In this document: positions 28,284-36,467 of the stretch, piece by piece
Layout: each line of letters opens with the position of its first letter
Numbering within the stretch: position 1 is the stretch's first letter
DNA from: an uncultured Acidobacteriota bacterium
Lineage (GTDB): Bacteria > Acidobacteriota > UBA6911 > CAINFC01
DNA: 64,000 nt
Assembly: GCA_903847975.1 (NCBI GenBank)
Contig: CAINFC010000252.1
Coordinates: 124,001-188,000, forward strand
Direction: 5' to 3'
Notes under the pieces: generated by a model
Told to the model about the DNA's origin: nothing
Seen by the model: the letters and a program-made list of their open reading frames with translations, nothing else
Database searches by the model: none
Program-made: the position numbers and the translations under genes

Positions 28284-29048
28284 ATGTGGAATGACACCCG
28301 ATCGATCCTCCTGGAATCCTGTGTGGATTCCGTTGAATCGGCTGTTGCCGCGGAAAAAGGCGGTGCCGGCCGCGTGGAACTGTGCGCGAACCTGACCGAA
28401 GGCGGAACCACACCGAGCGCTGGAATGATTGCTCTCGTCCGCCAAAGCATACGAATCGGCCTGCAGGTCATGATCCGACCGCGGGGTGGCGACTTTTGTT
28501 ATTCGGACCTCGAATTCGAGGTAATGAAGTACGACATTGCGCGCGCCAGGGAGCTTGAGGCGGACGGAATTGTTCTCGGCATCCTGACTGTGGACGGTCA
28601 GGTGGACCGGGAGCGAACTTCCGAGCTGGTGCGGTTGTCCCGGCCGCTGAACGTCACGTTTCACCGGGCTTTCGACATGGTGCCAGATCCTTTTCAGGCC
28701 TTGGAGGATCTGGTCTCCTTGGGAGTGGACCGCCTGCTGACCTCCGGTCAGGAGAACAGCGCTCTGGAGGGACTGGAACTCATCACCCGGCTGGTGGAAA
28801 AAGCCGCCGGTCGAATTATGGTAATGCCGGGAGGAGGAATCTCCTCTCGAAATATCGGCAGAATCTGCCGGAATGCAGCCTTTCGGGAAGTGCACGCCGG
28901 TGGCGCGCTGCTCCTGGAAAGTCCGATGAGGTATCGCTGCAATCATATTTCCATGGGGCGTACCTTCCGGCCACCGGAGTATGCACACTACCGAGTATCC
29001 GCAGCGGAAGTAAAAAGGCTCCTGGATGGAGCCGTCAGGAATGAATGA
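28284..29048 (+). CDS. cutC: CutC family protein
   Basis: The 254-residue TIM-barrel protein matches CutC throughout: LLESCVDSVESAVAAEKGGAGRVELCANL, GGTTPSAGMI, VMIRPRGGDFCYSDLEF, VTFHRAFDM, LTSGQ and MPGGGISSRNI. CutC was named for copper tolerance in E. coli, but the biochemical role is unsettled. It begins 15 bases after malQ and is very likely cotranscribed with it. The 184 bases after it contain an 8-bp hairpin (29090-29097 with 29110-29117) without a T-run, so it is not called a terminator. Confidence 0.92.
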   Translation: MWNDTRSILLESCVDSVESAVAAEKGGAGRVELCANLTEGGTTPSAGMIALVRQSIRIGLQVMIRPRGGDFCYSDLEFEVMKYDIARARELEADGIVLGILTVDGQVDRERTSELVRLSRPLNVTFHRAFDMVPDPFQALEDLVSLGVDRLLTSGQENSALEGLELITRLVEKAAGRIMVMPGGGISSRNIGRICRNAAFREVHAGGALLLESPMRYRCNHISMGRTFRPPEYAHYRVSAAEVKRLLDGAVRNE

Positions 29049-29232
29049 TTGAAGGGGCTTTTCCGCCCTCGCTTGCCAGGTAACGGAGGCGCTTCCCTTC
29101 TCCGGCGACGGGAAGCGGACGGTTGCTTAACGGTTTGCCTCACATCCCCATGGCTCTGTGCGGAGCGCTCCCCGATGCAAGCCGGGCGGTTTTCGATAGC
29201 TTCCGCCGGCATATTCGGTCCGGGGAAGCCGC

Positions 29233-29496
29233 TTACTTTTTCTTGGGCGAACCCCAGCGCTTGGCAATGTTGATTCTCCCGATCTGGGTTCGGAAAGTGG
29301 GTTTCTTCTTCAGCCTCATTTTAAAAGCCTGCGAAATAACGCTACTCAACGGACGCCCCATCTCGTTGGCTACTTCCGTATTCATCATGGTTGGGAAAAT
29401 TTTCTTGAGCAGCTTTTTATCCTCCGACGTCCAGCGGCGATAGGGTCTTTTTAGCCGTTCCTGCTCTTCTTTGGTGGTTTCTTCGTTGTTTTTCAT
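29233..29496 (-). CDS. Small Myb/SANT-like putative DNA-binding protein
   Basis: The 87-residue basic protein has a charged N-terminal tail, then RRWTSEDKKLLKKIFPTM followed by TEVANEMGRPLSSVISQAFKM. That is the spacing of a Myb/SANT-like or homeodomain-type three-helix DNA-binding fold, with a recognition helix at about residues 47-60. The C terminus is strongly basic (Lys/Arg). The fold is inferred by eye. A regulator or nucleoid-type protein is plausible; the target is unknown. It faces cutC tail to tail. Confidence 0.6.
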   Translation of the reverse strand: MKNNEETTKEEQERLKRPYRRWTSEDKKLLKKIFPTMMNTEVANEMGRPLSSVISQAFKMRLKKKPTFRTQIGRINIAKRWGSPKKK

Positions 29497-29587
29497 ATCT
29501 TTTCTCTTACCTTCCCGGAATAAAATGTTTCACCAACCAGGATTTTGTCTCCACGCCTGGAGGCGCAGAAGTGAGCGCCTTTCGGCA

Positions 29588-29914
29588 TCAGTCGTAATCG
29601 AATGGCCGCGGTGGCGGACTGGGGTCCTGCCCCGCTTTTTTCAGAGATTTGTCAAAAAGATCCGCCAAGGCCTCTTTGCGCTTGCCTTCGGCCGCCATGG
29701 CAGCCTGGAATCGCTCATCGGCGCGGGATTGCTCATCCTTCAGTGCGGCAACCGCCTTTTCGAGACTGAATTCCTTTCCCTCGGATGCCCCGGGAACAGA
29801 GCGCCGCAGTACGCCCCGCTCTGCATCGTAAAGCAGCCTGGTACCACATTGAGGGCAGCAGAGATTTTTTCCGTTCGCCACACCGCGCTCGTTTTCCGGC
29901 ATTTTTTTCTTCAT
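29588..29914 (-). CDS. Small protein with a single Cys-x2-Cys knuckle
   Basis: The 108-residue protein is not recognised. It has one C-C-P-Q-C-G knuckle near residue 20, which resembles half of a zinc ribbon. A Lys/Glu/Ala-rich helical segment (about 48-92) and a Pro-rich tail (PSPPPRPFDYD) follow. A second ATG four codons in is equally plausible. It sits between the Myb-like gene and the VWFA gene on the same strand. Function unknown. Confidence 0.5.
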   Translation of the reverse strand: MKKKMPENERGVANGKNLCCPQCGTRLLYDAERGVLRRSVPGASEGKEFSLEKAVAALKDEQSRADERFQAAMAAEGKRKEALADLFDKSLKKAGQDPSPPPRPFDYD

Positions 29915-30141
29915 GCTTTGGAACCGGCTCCTGTTCCTTCCCCAATGGATTTCCGAGAAAAAGCCCCCGTGGTTTACCTTACTTGAAATCTATTTTCTAA
30001 TATTAACCCAAATCCTACTTCGTATCGAAAAAAAAATTTAAAAAATAAATTTTCAATTCCGCCCCCCCCCGGTTGGGCGCAGACCAAAGCCGGTCCTCTT
30101 CCGATGACCGGCGAGTCGTCCACGCTACGGCCGGCTGGCCG
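29915..30141. other. Intergenic region with homopolymer runs and a hairpin
   Basis: The gap holds an A9 run (about 30028-30036), a C9 run (30062-30070) and an inverted repeat GCCGGTC/GACCGGC (30089-30095 with 30106-30112). The hairpin could end transcription of the minus-strand VWFA gene, but it lacks a T-tract. Confidence 0.4.
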
Positions 30142-31167
30142 CTATTCTTCGACCCGAGGGAAGTATCCTTCCCGGGTGCGAACCTGCCGGTGCGGCGCTA
30201 ATACCCGTACGTTTATTTTTCGGAACTTGCTGCCGCGTTCGGGATTGCGGGAAATATATCCCAGGCTGTATTGGCTGCGAAGCTCGGCTGCAACCTGACA
30301 AAATGATCCGCTCAGATTTTCCAGAGAATCGGGCGAATAGAAGCGCCCTCCTGTCGTACGGGCCAGGTCCTGCAAAAAACGACGGGCCTCACGGTAGGCT
30401 TTCTCCCCTTCCTTCCGGGGATAAGGCGAGGAACCCACTCCCGGAGGAAGGGGTATCGGAATTGGGGACGGTATGCCGGGGCCCGTCTTCAGGCCGGGGC
30501 TGGAGTGATCCCCGAAGGAGTCGTGCAAGGTATGATAGCAGATCGGATAGACCACCGTATCCCCGTACCGCGCCTCCGTCAAGGAATTTTTCCGCGTACT
30601 TTGGCGGCTTGCCGTATCCACTCCGTCGCTGAAAAGCACCAGAGCCTGACGACGGCCCCTTTTCTCCCTCAGGCGACGAAGAGTGTCCCACACCGCTTCG
30701 TAGACCTGGGTCGATTCTCCGGTGCGAAGCGATTGTATTCCCATCCGGACGGCGGTCCGGTCCGGCGTGAATTCACACTTCCACTGTACCTGATCATCGA
30801 AAGACACCAGAGCCACTTCGTCTTCCGATCGCAGGCCCTCGACAAATCGCATGGCTTCCTGCTGAATCCTCGGCATTTTTTCCTGCATGCTGCGGCTGGT
30901 GTCCAGGGCCAGCACCACGCGAAAAGGCTCTTCCACCGCGGAGAAGTGGACAATGGACTGCCTTACGCCTTCCTCTTCGACGATGAATTGATCGCGGGTG
31001 AGTCCGGTGATGAAATGCCCCTGGGGGTCCAGGACCAGAGCGTTGATGCAGACCAGGTCCACACGGACCCGAATCGGCTGGGACACCGTGGAAGGAGGAT
31101 TGCGGTCAGCTGCCGCCGGAACGAGAAAAAGACCCGGCAGCAGCAATAACCACGAAGCGCGGACCAA
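30142..31167 (-). CDS. Exported VWFA-domain protein (acidobacterial type)
   Basis: The 341-residue protein begins with a signal peptide (ASWLLLLPGLFLVPAAA). It then has the short beta domain typical of the acidobacterial VWFA family (VDLVCINALVLDPQGHFITGLTRDQFIVEEEG) and a VWFA domain with the MIDAS motif DTSRSMQ and later SFDDQ and FSDGVDTAS. The C-terminal block QYSLGYISRNPERGSKFRKINVRV and the end REGYFPR match the family. A Pro/Gly-rich insert (about 215-250) interrupts the VWFA fold. The role of the family is unknown. It starts 2 bases after the upstream permease gene, so it belongs to that export operon. Confidence 0.88.
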   Translation of the reverse strand: MVRASWLLLLPGLFLVPAAADRNPPSTVSQPIRVRVDLVCINALVLDPQGHFITGLTRDQFIVEEEGVRQSIVHFSAVEEPFRVVLALDTSRSMQEKMPRIQQEAMRFVEGLRSEDEVALVSFDDQVQWKCEFTPDRTAVRMGIQSLRTGESTQVYEAVWDTLRRLREKRGRRQALVLFSDGVDTASRQSTRKNSLTEARYGDTVVYPICYHTLHDSFGDHSSPGLKTGPGIPSPIPIPLPPGVGSSPYPRKEGEKAYREARRFLQDLARTTGGRFYSPDSLENLSGSFCQVAAELRSQYSLGYISRNPERGSKFRKINVRVLAPHRQVRTREGYFPRVEE

Positions 31168-31169
31168 GG

Positions 31170-32465
31170 TTATTCGTAGCGAAGGGCTTCAATGGGATCG
31201 AGCCGCGCCGCCTTCATCGCCGGCCAGACACCGAAAAGCAGCCCGATCATCACGCTGACCAGAAGTCCGGTTAATACCGCCCAAAGCGGTATGGCCGTGG
31301 GCAGGGAGGGAATTAGCAGCCCCACGATCCAGGCGGTAAGAACGGCGAGTATGACCCCTAGGATGCCGCCCAGGCCCGTGAGGGACATGGCCTCCACCAG
31401 AAACTGCAGGATGATATCCGTTTTTCGGGCGCCAATTGCTTTGCGTACGCCGATCTCTTTGGTACGCTCCGTCACCGAGACCAGCATGATATTCATTACG
31501 CCGATGCCCCCCACCAGCAAGCCGACCCCGGAAATGGCGATGGCAATAATCCCCACCGCGGCCGTAATCTGATCGAACTGCTTGATGAAGGAATCCGAAG
31601 TGCTGATGTCGAAATTGTTGGGCTGGTTCCAGGCAACCTTGCGCCGCCGCCGCAGGACTTCTTCCACTTCGTCCCGCGCCTTTTCGCGCTCGCCGTTAAA
31701 AGCTTTGGCCATGATGAACAGCCAGTCCTCGTTGGGATACTGTTTTTGAAATGTCTGAAAGGGGATATAAGTGGTATAGTCCTCTTCGTTTTCTCCAAGA
31801 AAACTGCCTTTGCGCTTTTCGGTTACTCCAATAATCGTATAAGCGCCGCCGCTGATATCCAGAACCTTGCCGACCGCTTTGCCATCCGGGAAAAGCGCCT
31901 TGGCGACATCCGCCCCCAATACGCAAACCGAGGCGCGGCGAAAATCATCGGTATAGCTGATGAACCGGCCTTCGGCCAGGATGACATTGCCCACCTGTTC
32001 GTAGTTGGCGGTGACCGCATTCAGGCTGTTGGAATTGGCTTCCTGGCTTTTGTACCGGATTTTTACCCGGCTTCGGATCGGAAAGCCCTGCCAGGCTACT
32101 TCCTGGACGGAAGGGCACTGGGCCTTGATGGCCAGACCGTCCTCAACGGTCAATGGCTTGCGCATCAGCTCTTCCCGGGGGGGACGTCCGAAACGGATCC
32201 CGGTAGAGCGATGAAAAATAAATAAATTGTTGACCCCGTACTCTTCCACCAGGGTGATGATGTTCTGCCGCAGCCCGGTCAGGATGGAAGCGATTACAAT
32301 GACGGTCAGAACGCCGATTACCACGCCGAGAACGGTAAGAAATGCCCGGAATTTATGGCTGGCAATGGCATCCAAAGCCAGGCGCAGATTTACCAGATAA
32401 TTTCCGGAAAGTGCCTGAACGTGGGTTTTGGTCGACTGATAGGTCCCAGTGGGTCTGGCGGTCAT
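31170..32465 (-). CDS. MacB/FtsX-type ABC transporter permease
   Basis: The 431-residue protein has an N-terminal helix (FRAFLTVLGVVIGVLTVIVIASIL), a MacB-PCD periplasmic domain (about 65-290) and three C-terminal helices with VTERTKEIGVRKAIGARKTDI. No ATP-binding domain is fused. I chose the ATG at 32465, 7 bases after the stop of the preceding permease; an in-frame ATG at 32495 would overlap it. It is the second of a three-gene unit: permease, permease, VWFA protein. Confidence 0.92.
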   Translation of the reverse strand: MTARPTGTYQSTKTHVQALSGNYLVNLRLALDAIASHKFRAFLTVLGVVIGVLTVIVIASILTGLRQNIITLVEEYGVNNLFIFHRSTGIRFGRPPREELMRKPLTVEDGLAIKAQCPSVQEVAWQGFPIRSRVKIRYKSQEANSNSLNAVTANYEQVGNVILAEGRFISYTDDFRRASVCVLGADVAKALFPDGKAVGKVLDISGGAYTIIGVTEKRKGSFLGENEEDYTTYIPFQTFQKQYPNEDWLFIMAKAFNGEREKARDEVEEVLRRRRKVAWNQPNNFDISTSDSFIKQFDQITAAVGIIAIAISGVGLLVGGIGVMNIMLVSVTERTKEIGVRKAIGARKTDIILQFLVEAMSLTGLGGILGVILAVLTAWIVGLLIPSLPTAIPLWAVLTGLLVSVMIGLLFGVWPAMKAARLDPIEALRYE

Positions 32466-32472
32466 GGCAAGC

Positions 32473-33804
32473 CTACTCTTTCTGCAGGGCAACAATCGGA
32501 TCCAGCTTGGACGCCCGATAGGCAGGATAAATGCCGAAAATCAAGCCGATCCCTCCCGAGACGATCAGCGAAAGGAAAATGTATCCGAAGGAAATGGACA
32601 TGGGCACCGGAGTGGTTTGGGTTATAGCTGCGGATATGCCGTAGGCCAGCATCAGACCGAAAAACCCACCCAGGGATGATAAAACCACCGATTCCAGAAC
32701 GAACTGTAAAAGAATATCCAGCTGGCGGGCGCCGATCGATTTTCGCAGCCCGATCTCCTTGGTTCGCTCGGTGACGGAAACCAGCATGATGTTCATTACT
32801 ACGATCCCCCCGACCAGGAGGGAAATCAGAGTGATCGGTGTAACGACCATAGTAATGGCTCCCGTAAACTGCCCGACGGATTCGCTGATACCCTGGGGCG
32901 ACATGACGTCAAAGGTATCTTCCGCGTTGGGTCTTATTTTTCGAAAAGCCCGAAGGGCTACCCGGGCCTGCTCCTGAGCGGTCTGCAGGCGGACTTCGTC
33001 CGGCGCCTTGACCCGAATGGAAATATTACGCAGGATGCCGTACAGCTTTTCATAAACCGAAATCGGTATCCATATGAGGTTGTCCTGGGACTGCCCCATA
33101 AAGGTTCCCTTGCGGGCTTCTATCCCCACCACGGAAAAGTCGTACCCCTTCAGTTTGACGGTCTTGCCCAGGGCGTTTACTCCGGGGAACAGCTTGTCCC
33201 GAATGTCCGTTCCAATGACGCAGACGAACATGGAGTGCTGTACTTCGTTCTCGTATATAAATCTTCCGTCTTCCAGGTCGATATTTTGAATGCGGTTGAT
33301 GTTGGAAGTGGCTCCCAGAACGCTGGCGTCGTAAAATACCTGGGACCTGTTTTTGACATCCGACGAGCCCCATCCCCTCTGCAGGATTCCCACGGTGGCA
33401 CAGTCCGGACAATTTCTCTCCACAGCAAACATCTCTTCTTTTTTGACATTTTTATGCGTGCGGACGAGCTTTTCCCATTCTTCCCGCGAAAGGTGTCCGG
33501 TACGAGCTATCTTGGCAATGAAGAATGTGTTGGCACCCAGCGTCTTGGTGATTGTGCTGGTGACATACACCCGAAAACCCTCAATGGATGCTCCCACGCA
33601 TACGACAGAAGCGACACCTATAATGATGCCGAGCAGGGTGAGTACGGAGCGGAGTTTATGCGCCCATATGGCACTCATGGAAATCTTAAAGATCTCCCAG
33701 TAAAAGACCATCCAGTTTCGCATCCTGCGGAAAGCAAGAACCGGCCAGGCCGGCATGTTCCCGGTTTTATTGGTTTTCATAGCAGGGCCCGTCATCGTAT
33801 TCAT
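32473..33804 (-). CDS. MacB/FtsX-type ABC transporter permease
   Basis: This permease of about 443 residues is paralogous to its neighbour. It has an N-terminal helix (LRSVLTLLGIIIGVASVVCV), a periplasmic domain with a Cys pair (RNCPDC, about residue 130) that may form a disulfide, and C-terminal helices with VTERTKEIGLRKSIGARQLDI. The start is uncertain: GTG 33819, ATG 33804, ATG 33795 (best spacing to a GGAG) or ATG 33780. It opens the permease-permease-VWFA operon. No ATPase or adaptor gene is attached to it. The 223 bases upstream (33805-34027) hold no supportable gene. Confidence 0.9.
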   Translation of the reverse strand: MNTMTGPAMKTNKTGNMPAWPVLAFRRMRNWMVFYWEIFKISMSAIWAHKLRSVLTLLGIIIGVASVVCVGASIEGFRVYVTSTITKTLGANTFFIAKIARTGHLSREEWEKLVRTHKNVKKEEMFAVERNCPDCATVGILQRGWGSSDVKNRSQVFYDASVLGATSNINRIQNIDLEDGRFIYENEVQHSMFVCVIGTDIRDKLFPGVNALGKTVKLKGYDFSVVGIEARKGTFMGQSQDNLIWIPISVYEKLYGILRNISIRVKAPDEVRLQTAQEQARVALRAFRKIRPNAEDTFDVMSPQGISESVGQFTGAITMVVTPITLISLLVGGIVVMNIMLVSVTERTKEIGLRKSIGARQLDILLQFVLESVVLSSLGGFFGLMLAYGISAAITQTTPVPMSISFGYIFLSLIVSGGIGLIFGIYPAYRASKLDPIVALQKE

Positions 33805-34027
33805 ACTCCATAGCCGCACGTTTGGTTCATTTCCATCCTTTAATACGTGAGGAAACGAAAAAAGTTTAATCGGATACGGGCGATCTTTGGCCGGACCGGG
33901 CTGGGTTCGCCCCGATCCATGATCCGCGTGGGGAATTCGGCAAGGCGGTTCAATTGCCTAAAATGGTTCCGGCGTGGCAGGCCACCTTCCATGCCAGGGC
34001 CGGAAGGCAGCTTGGGGAGGGATAGGT

Positions 34028-34771
34028 TCAGTGGATGAACTTGGAGCTCGAATCGTCCTGGAACTGTGCTTTTTGCTTGTCCTGATAGTAAACGTGAAAT
34101 TTTTTACGGCTTTGCATTCTCTTTCTTTTGCACCAGAAATCGTGCCACCGGGCCATCAGGATCCAGCTTCTCAGATAGAGGTAGCCCACTACGGCTCCGC
34201 CCAGATGCGCCACATGGGAAATACGCCCTCCCGCTCCGCTCCAGGAGGCGAAAAAAGCGATAATAAAAATCCCGACCACCAGGTGTTTTACCCGCACCGG
34301 AAAAACGGCGTACAGGTAAACGATTCGATTTGGGAAATTGACGGCGAACGCTACCAGAAGACCATAAATCGCACCCGAGGCACCCATAGTGACGGCCAGA
34401 GAGTACGGCTGGGAAAAAGTGACGAAAAGCCCTGCCCCCACTCCTGTGATAAAATAAAAGCGGTAAAAGCGTGCCGTACCCCACAGTCTTTCCAATTCCG
34501 GTCCAAAAAAGTACAGGGTTAGAAGATTGAAGAGAATATGGAAAAAGTCTCCATGCAGAAAGAGGTAGGAAAAAAGCCTCCAGAGCTGCAACTGATTCCA
34601 CACCTGATAGGGTTGAAGCCCTAAAAGGTAGGTAAGCTGACCGGAACCGGATAAAAAATCCAGTTGCTGGAAGATAAAAGCTACACCGCAAACAATGACC
34701 AGCAATTTAATGGCCGCGGTTGGACGGCCTCCAAAAAGTTGCATTGTTTGCCAGTATTGGTTTTTTCTCAT
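34028..34771 (-). CDS. Rhomboid family intramembrane serine protease
   Basis: The 247-residue protein has six hydrophobic segments. It carries WRLFSYLFLHGDFFHILFNL (the L1 loop and H-x4-N region), the nucleophile Ser132 in GASGAIYG and the general base His189 in HVAHLGG. The dyad is complete, so an active protease cutting within the membrane is expected. A basic C-terminal tail (about 205-247) is cytosolic. It is divergent from the PilZ gene, 65 bases apart. Substrate unknown. Confidence 0.95.
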   Translation of the reverse strand: MRKNQYWQTMQLFGGRPTAAIKLLVIVCGVAFIFQQLDFLSGSGQLTYLLGLQPYQVWNQLQLWRLFSYLFLHGDFFHILFNLLTLYFFGPELERLWGTARFYRFYFITGVGAGLFVTFSQPYSLAVTMGASGAIYGLLVAFAVNFPNRIVYLYAVFPVRVKHLVVGIFIIAFFASWSGAGGRISHVAHLGGAVVGYLYLRSWILMARWHDFWCKRKRMQSRKKFHVYYQDKQKAQFQDDSSSKFIH

Positions 34772-34836
34772 GAAAAGTGGAGCCGTTTCAAGTTAAAATA
34801 GGGCGGTAATCCCTACTTTCTGACTTTCAGGAATAA

Positions 34837-35154
34837 ATGATTATGCCTAGCTATTGGGAGCAAAAAAGGCGTGAGCCAAGGGTAAATTTAAGAGTCCCTG
34901 TAAAACTGACCGGTATCGATACCAATGGTAATTCATTTTCGGAAAACTCTTATACGGAAAATGTGAGCCGATCCGGCGCATTGGTCCTGATTCACCACAA
35001 GGTCCCTATCGGTGCCTACCTCCAGATAGAGGCCTTCAACACCTTCCGGGGAGAGGCAGTGGTCCAGATCGTATGGATGGAAACCAACAACGCCGAATGC
35101 TATAAAGCTGGAATACAATTCACCGGCCCAGTGAAAAACTGGATCATTAAATAA
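34837..35154 (+). CDS. Single-domain PilZ protein
   Basis: The 105-residue protein is a stand-alone PilZ domain. The c-di-GMP binding elements are visible as an R-x3-R type motif (KRREPRVNLRVPV, about residues 9-17) and the N-x-S-x-x-G motif NVSRSGAL (about 44-50). It would act as a c-di-GMP effector, commonly in motility or exopolysaccharide control. No diguanylate cyclase is in the window. An in-frame ATG at 34843 is a possible start with better spacing to AGGA. Codon use is more AT-rich than in most neighbours. Confidence 0.85.
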   Translation: MIMPSYWEQKRREPRVNLRVPVKLTGIDTNGNSFSENSYTENVSRSGALVLIHHKVPIGAYLQIEAFNTFRGEAVVQIVWMETNNAECYKAGIQFTGPVKNWIIK

Positions 35155-35274
35155 CCGATCTCTTTACGACCCTTTCTGGAGACCGGCCCGGCTTGCCGCC
35201 AGCCCGAACGGGCAACTTCCCTGCCGCTGTATAGGCCAAGCCAAATCTTTCAATGAATTCTCTTTCGTTTCTCC

Positions 35275-36141
35275 CTAGGTCCTTGATTTTTCCAGCTGAG
35301 CGGCCAGCTTTTCGATTCCTTTGGCCAACGAGATGAACGAAGGCTGAGAAAGCTGCTCCACGGAAACCATGGCGTGACTTTCGCTTTCCATAATCGTCTG
35401 GAACTGGCTTTGTAACATGCGGATAAAGGAATCCATCTGGTTGAGGCAGGTCTCGAAATCCTTTGAGTCCATTTTTTCCGTCAGATTGGTGGATTTCCTG
35501 ACTTCCAGGTATTCGAGAGCCGGATATTTTTCGATGAGGTGCGCCAGCTGCCTTATCTTTTGCACCGATGATTTGAAATCCGCGTCCTGCAGCAGCGATC
35601 CTTTTCCCGACTGCGCTGCATACTTGCCTCTCATTTCCTGTAAACGATTGGCAATGGCCAGCATCTGTTTGGCATTATGCAGGGGAATCTGCATGGCGTA
35701 GAAGGCTACTTTCGTATTGAGAATAGGCTCGTTGTTCGTATAGTATCTTGAAAAATATCGGTTTCCAAATACACTTCCGTAGTTGAACATCAGGAAGTCG
35801 AAAAGCTGCATGGAGCGGTAATACCCGTCATAGCTCCAAAAGGAAGTGCGGTTATTGATGAAACGGTCGCTTCCGTAGCTGATCGGCAAGGATCCGCCAC
35901 CGGAAGGCATCGGTGAATAGGACGAATCCCTGGAGCTTGAGAAATTGGAAGAACCGCCATAGTACGAACCGGAAGAACCGGAAGACTGGGGGATACTTTG
36001 CGGCGCACTGGGAGCCTGCACGGCGACAGGAGCGCTGGCGGCAGAAGTTCCGGAAGTATCGCGCTCCTGCGCGGAAATTACCAAACCCGAAAGGAGCACG
36101 ACTGAAAAAACGAAAAAGATAATCCGTCTGTTAGTTTTCAT
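35275..36141 (-). CDS. Exported protein of unknown function with Ser/Gly-rich linker
   Basis: The 288-residue protein is not recognised. It has a signal peptide (IIFFVFSVVLLSGLVISAQ), then a low-complexity Ser/Gly/Pro/Ala/Tyr-rich stretch (about 30-95) and a mostly helical C-terminal domain (about 125-285) rich in Gln, Lys and Leu. The ATG at 36141 puts the basic n-region directly before the hydrophobic core; an in-frame start at 36153 is possible. It is divergent from the M23 peptidase gene, with which it shares an AT-rich upstream region. That suggests, but does not prove, a cell-envelope link. Confidence 0.65.
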   Translation of the reverse strand: MKTNRRIIFFVFSVVLLSGLVISAQERDTSGTSAASAPVAVQAPSAPQSIPQSSGSSGSYYGGSSNFSSSRDSSYSPMPSGGGSLPISYGSDRFINNRTSFWSYDGYYRSMQLFDFLMFNYGSVFGNRYFSRYYTNNEPILNTKVAFYAMQIPLHNAKQMLAIANRLQEMRGKYAAQSGKGSLLQDADFKSSVQKIRQLAHLIEKYPALEYLEVRKSTNLTEKMDSKDFETCLNQMDSFIRMLQSQFQTIMESESHAMVSVEQLSQPSFISLAKGIEKLAAQLEKSRT

Positions 36142-36295
36142 GGCGAACCTCAAAAAATTCCAAACTTCACAATAATCCAGAATTAATTATAACAACTGTC
36201 TGATCGGGAGGCAATTATAATTTTTTCCACCCCCCTCCGATCCTGTGAATTCAATATTTTGTATCCAATAATTTGCACGCCACGCTACTTTTTCA

Positions 36296-36325
36296 TTGAC
36301 ATACCTGATTTTTGTGTTTTAAAAT
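36296..36325 (+). promoter_or_regulatory. Strong sigma-70-type promoter for the M23 peptidase transcript
   Basis: A perfect TTGACA (36296-36301) is followed after 18 bases by TAAAAT (36320-36325). It lies 140 bases before the peptidase ATG, which leaves a long 5' leader containing an AAAGGAGGT box (near 36344-36352) and an 18-codon ORF. Confidence 0.75.
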
Positions 36326-36399
36326 ACACTTCACTCTTAACGAGAAAGGAGGTATCCTGTCTCCTCTGATTCGGATCGTTTCATTCGAATAGAGGCTTT

Positions 36400-36456
36400 A
36401 TGAAAATTGGCTGCGGACCACTTAGCCTAAAAGCGCTGGAAATATTTGATAACTAG
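36400..36456 (+). CDS. 18-codon upstream ORF in the M23 leader
   Basis: ATG at 36400 with GAGG 4 bases upstream reads M-KIGCGPLSLKALEIFDN and stops at 36454-36456, 11 bases before the peptidase start. The peptide contains C-G-P-x-S-L, reminiscent of the catalytic-Cys motif of C39 peptidases. It could be a leader peptide coupling translation to the peptidase, a remnant, or chance. No homologue can be tested here. Confidence 0.35.
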   Translation: MKIGCGPLSLKALEIFDN

Positions 36457-36467
36457 TAGGAGGTTGA

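Noticed and set aside
29087-29119. Rho-independent terminator after cutC
   Set aside because: A good 8-bp stem exists but it is not followed by a T-run.
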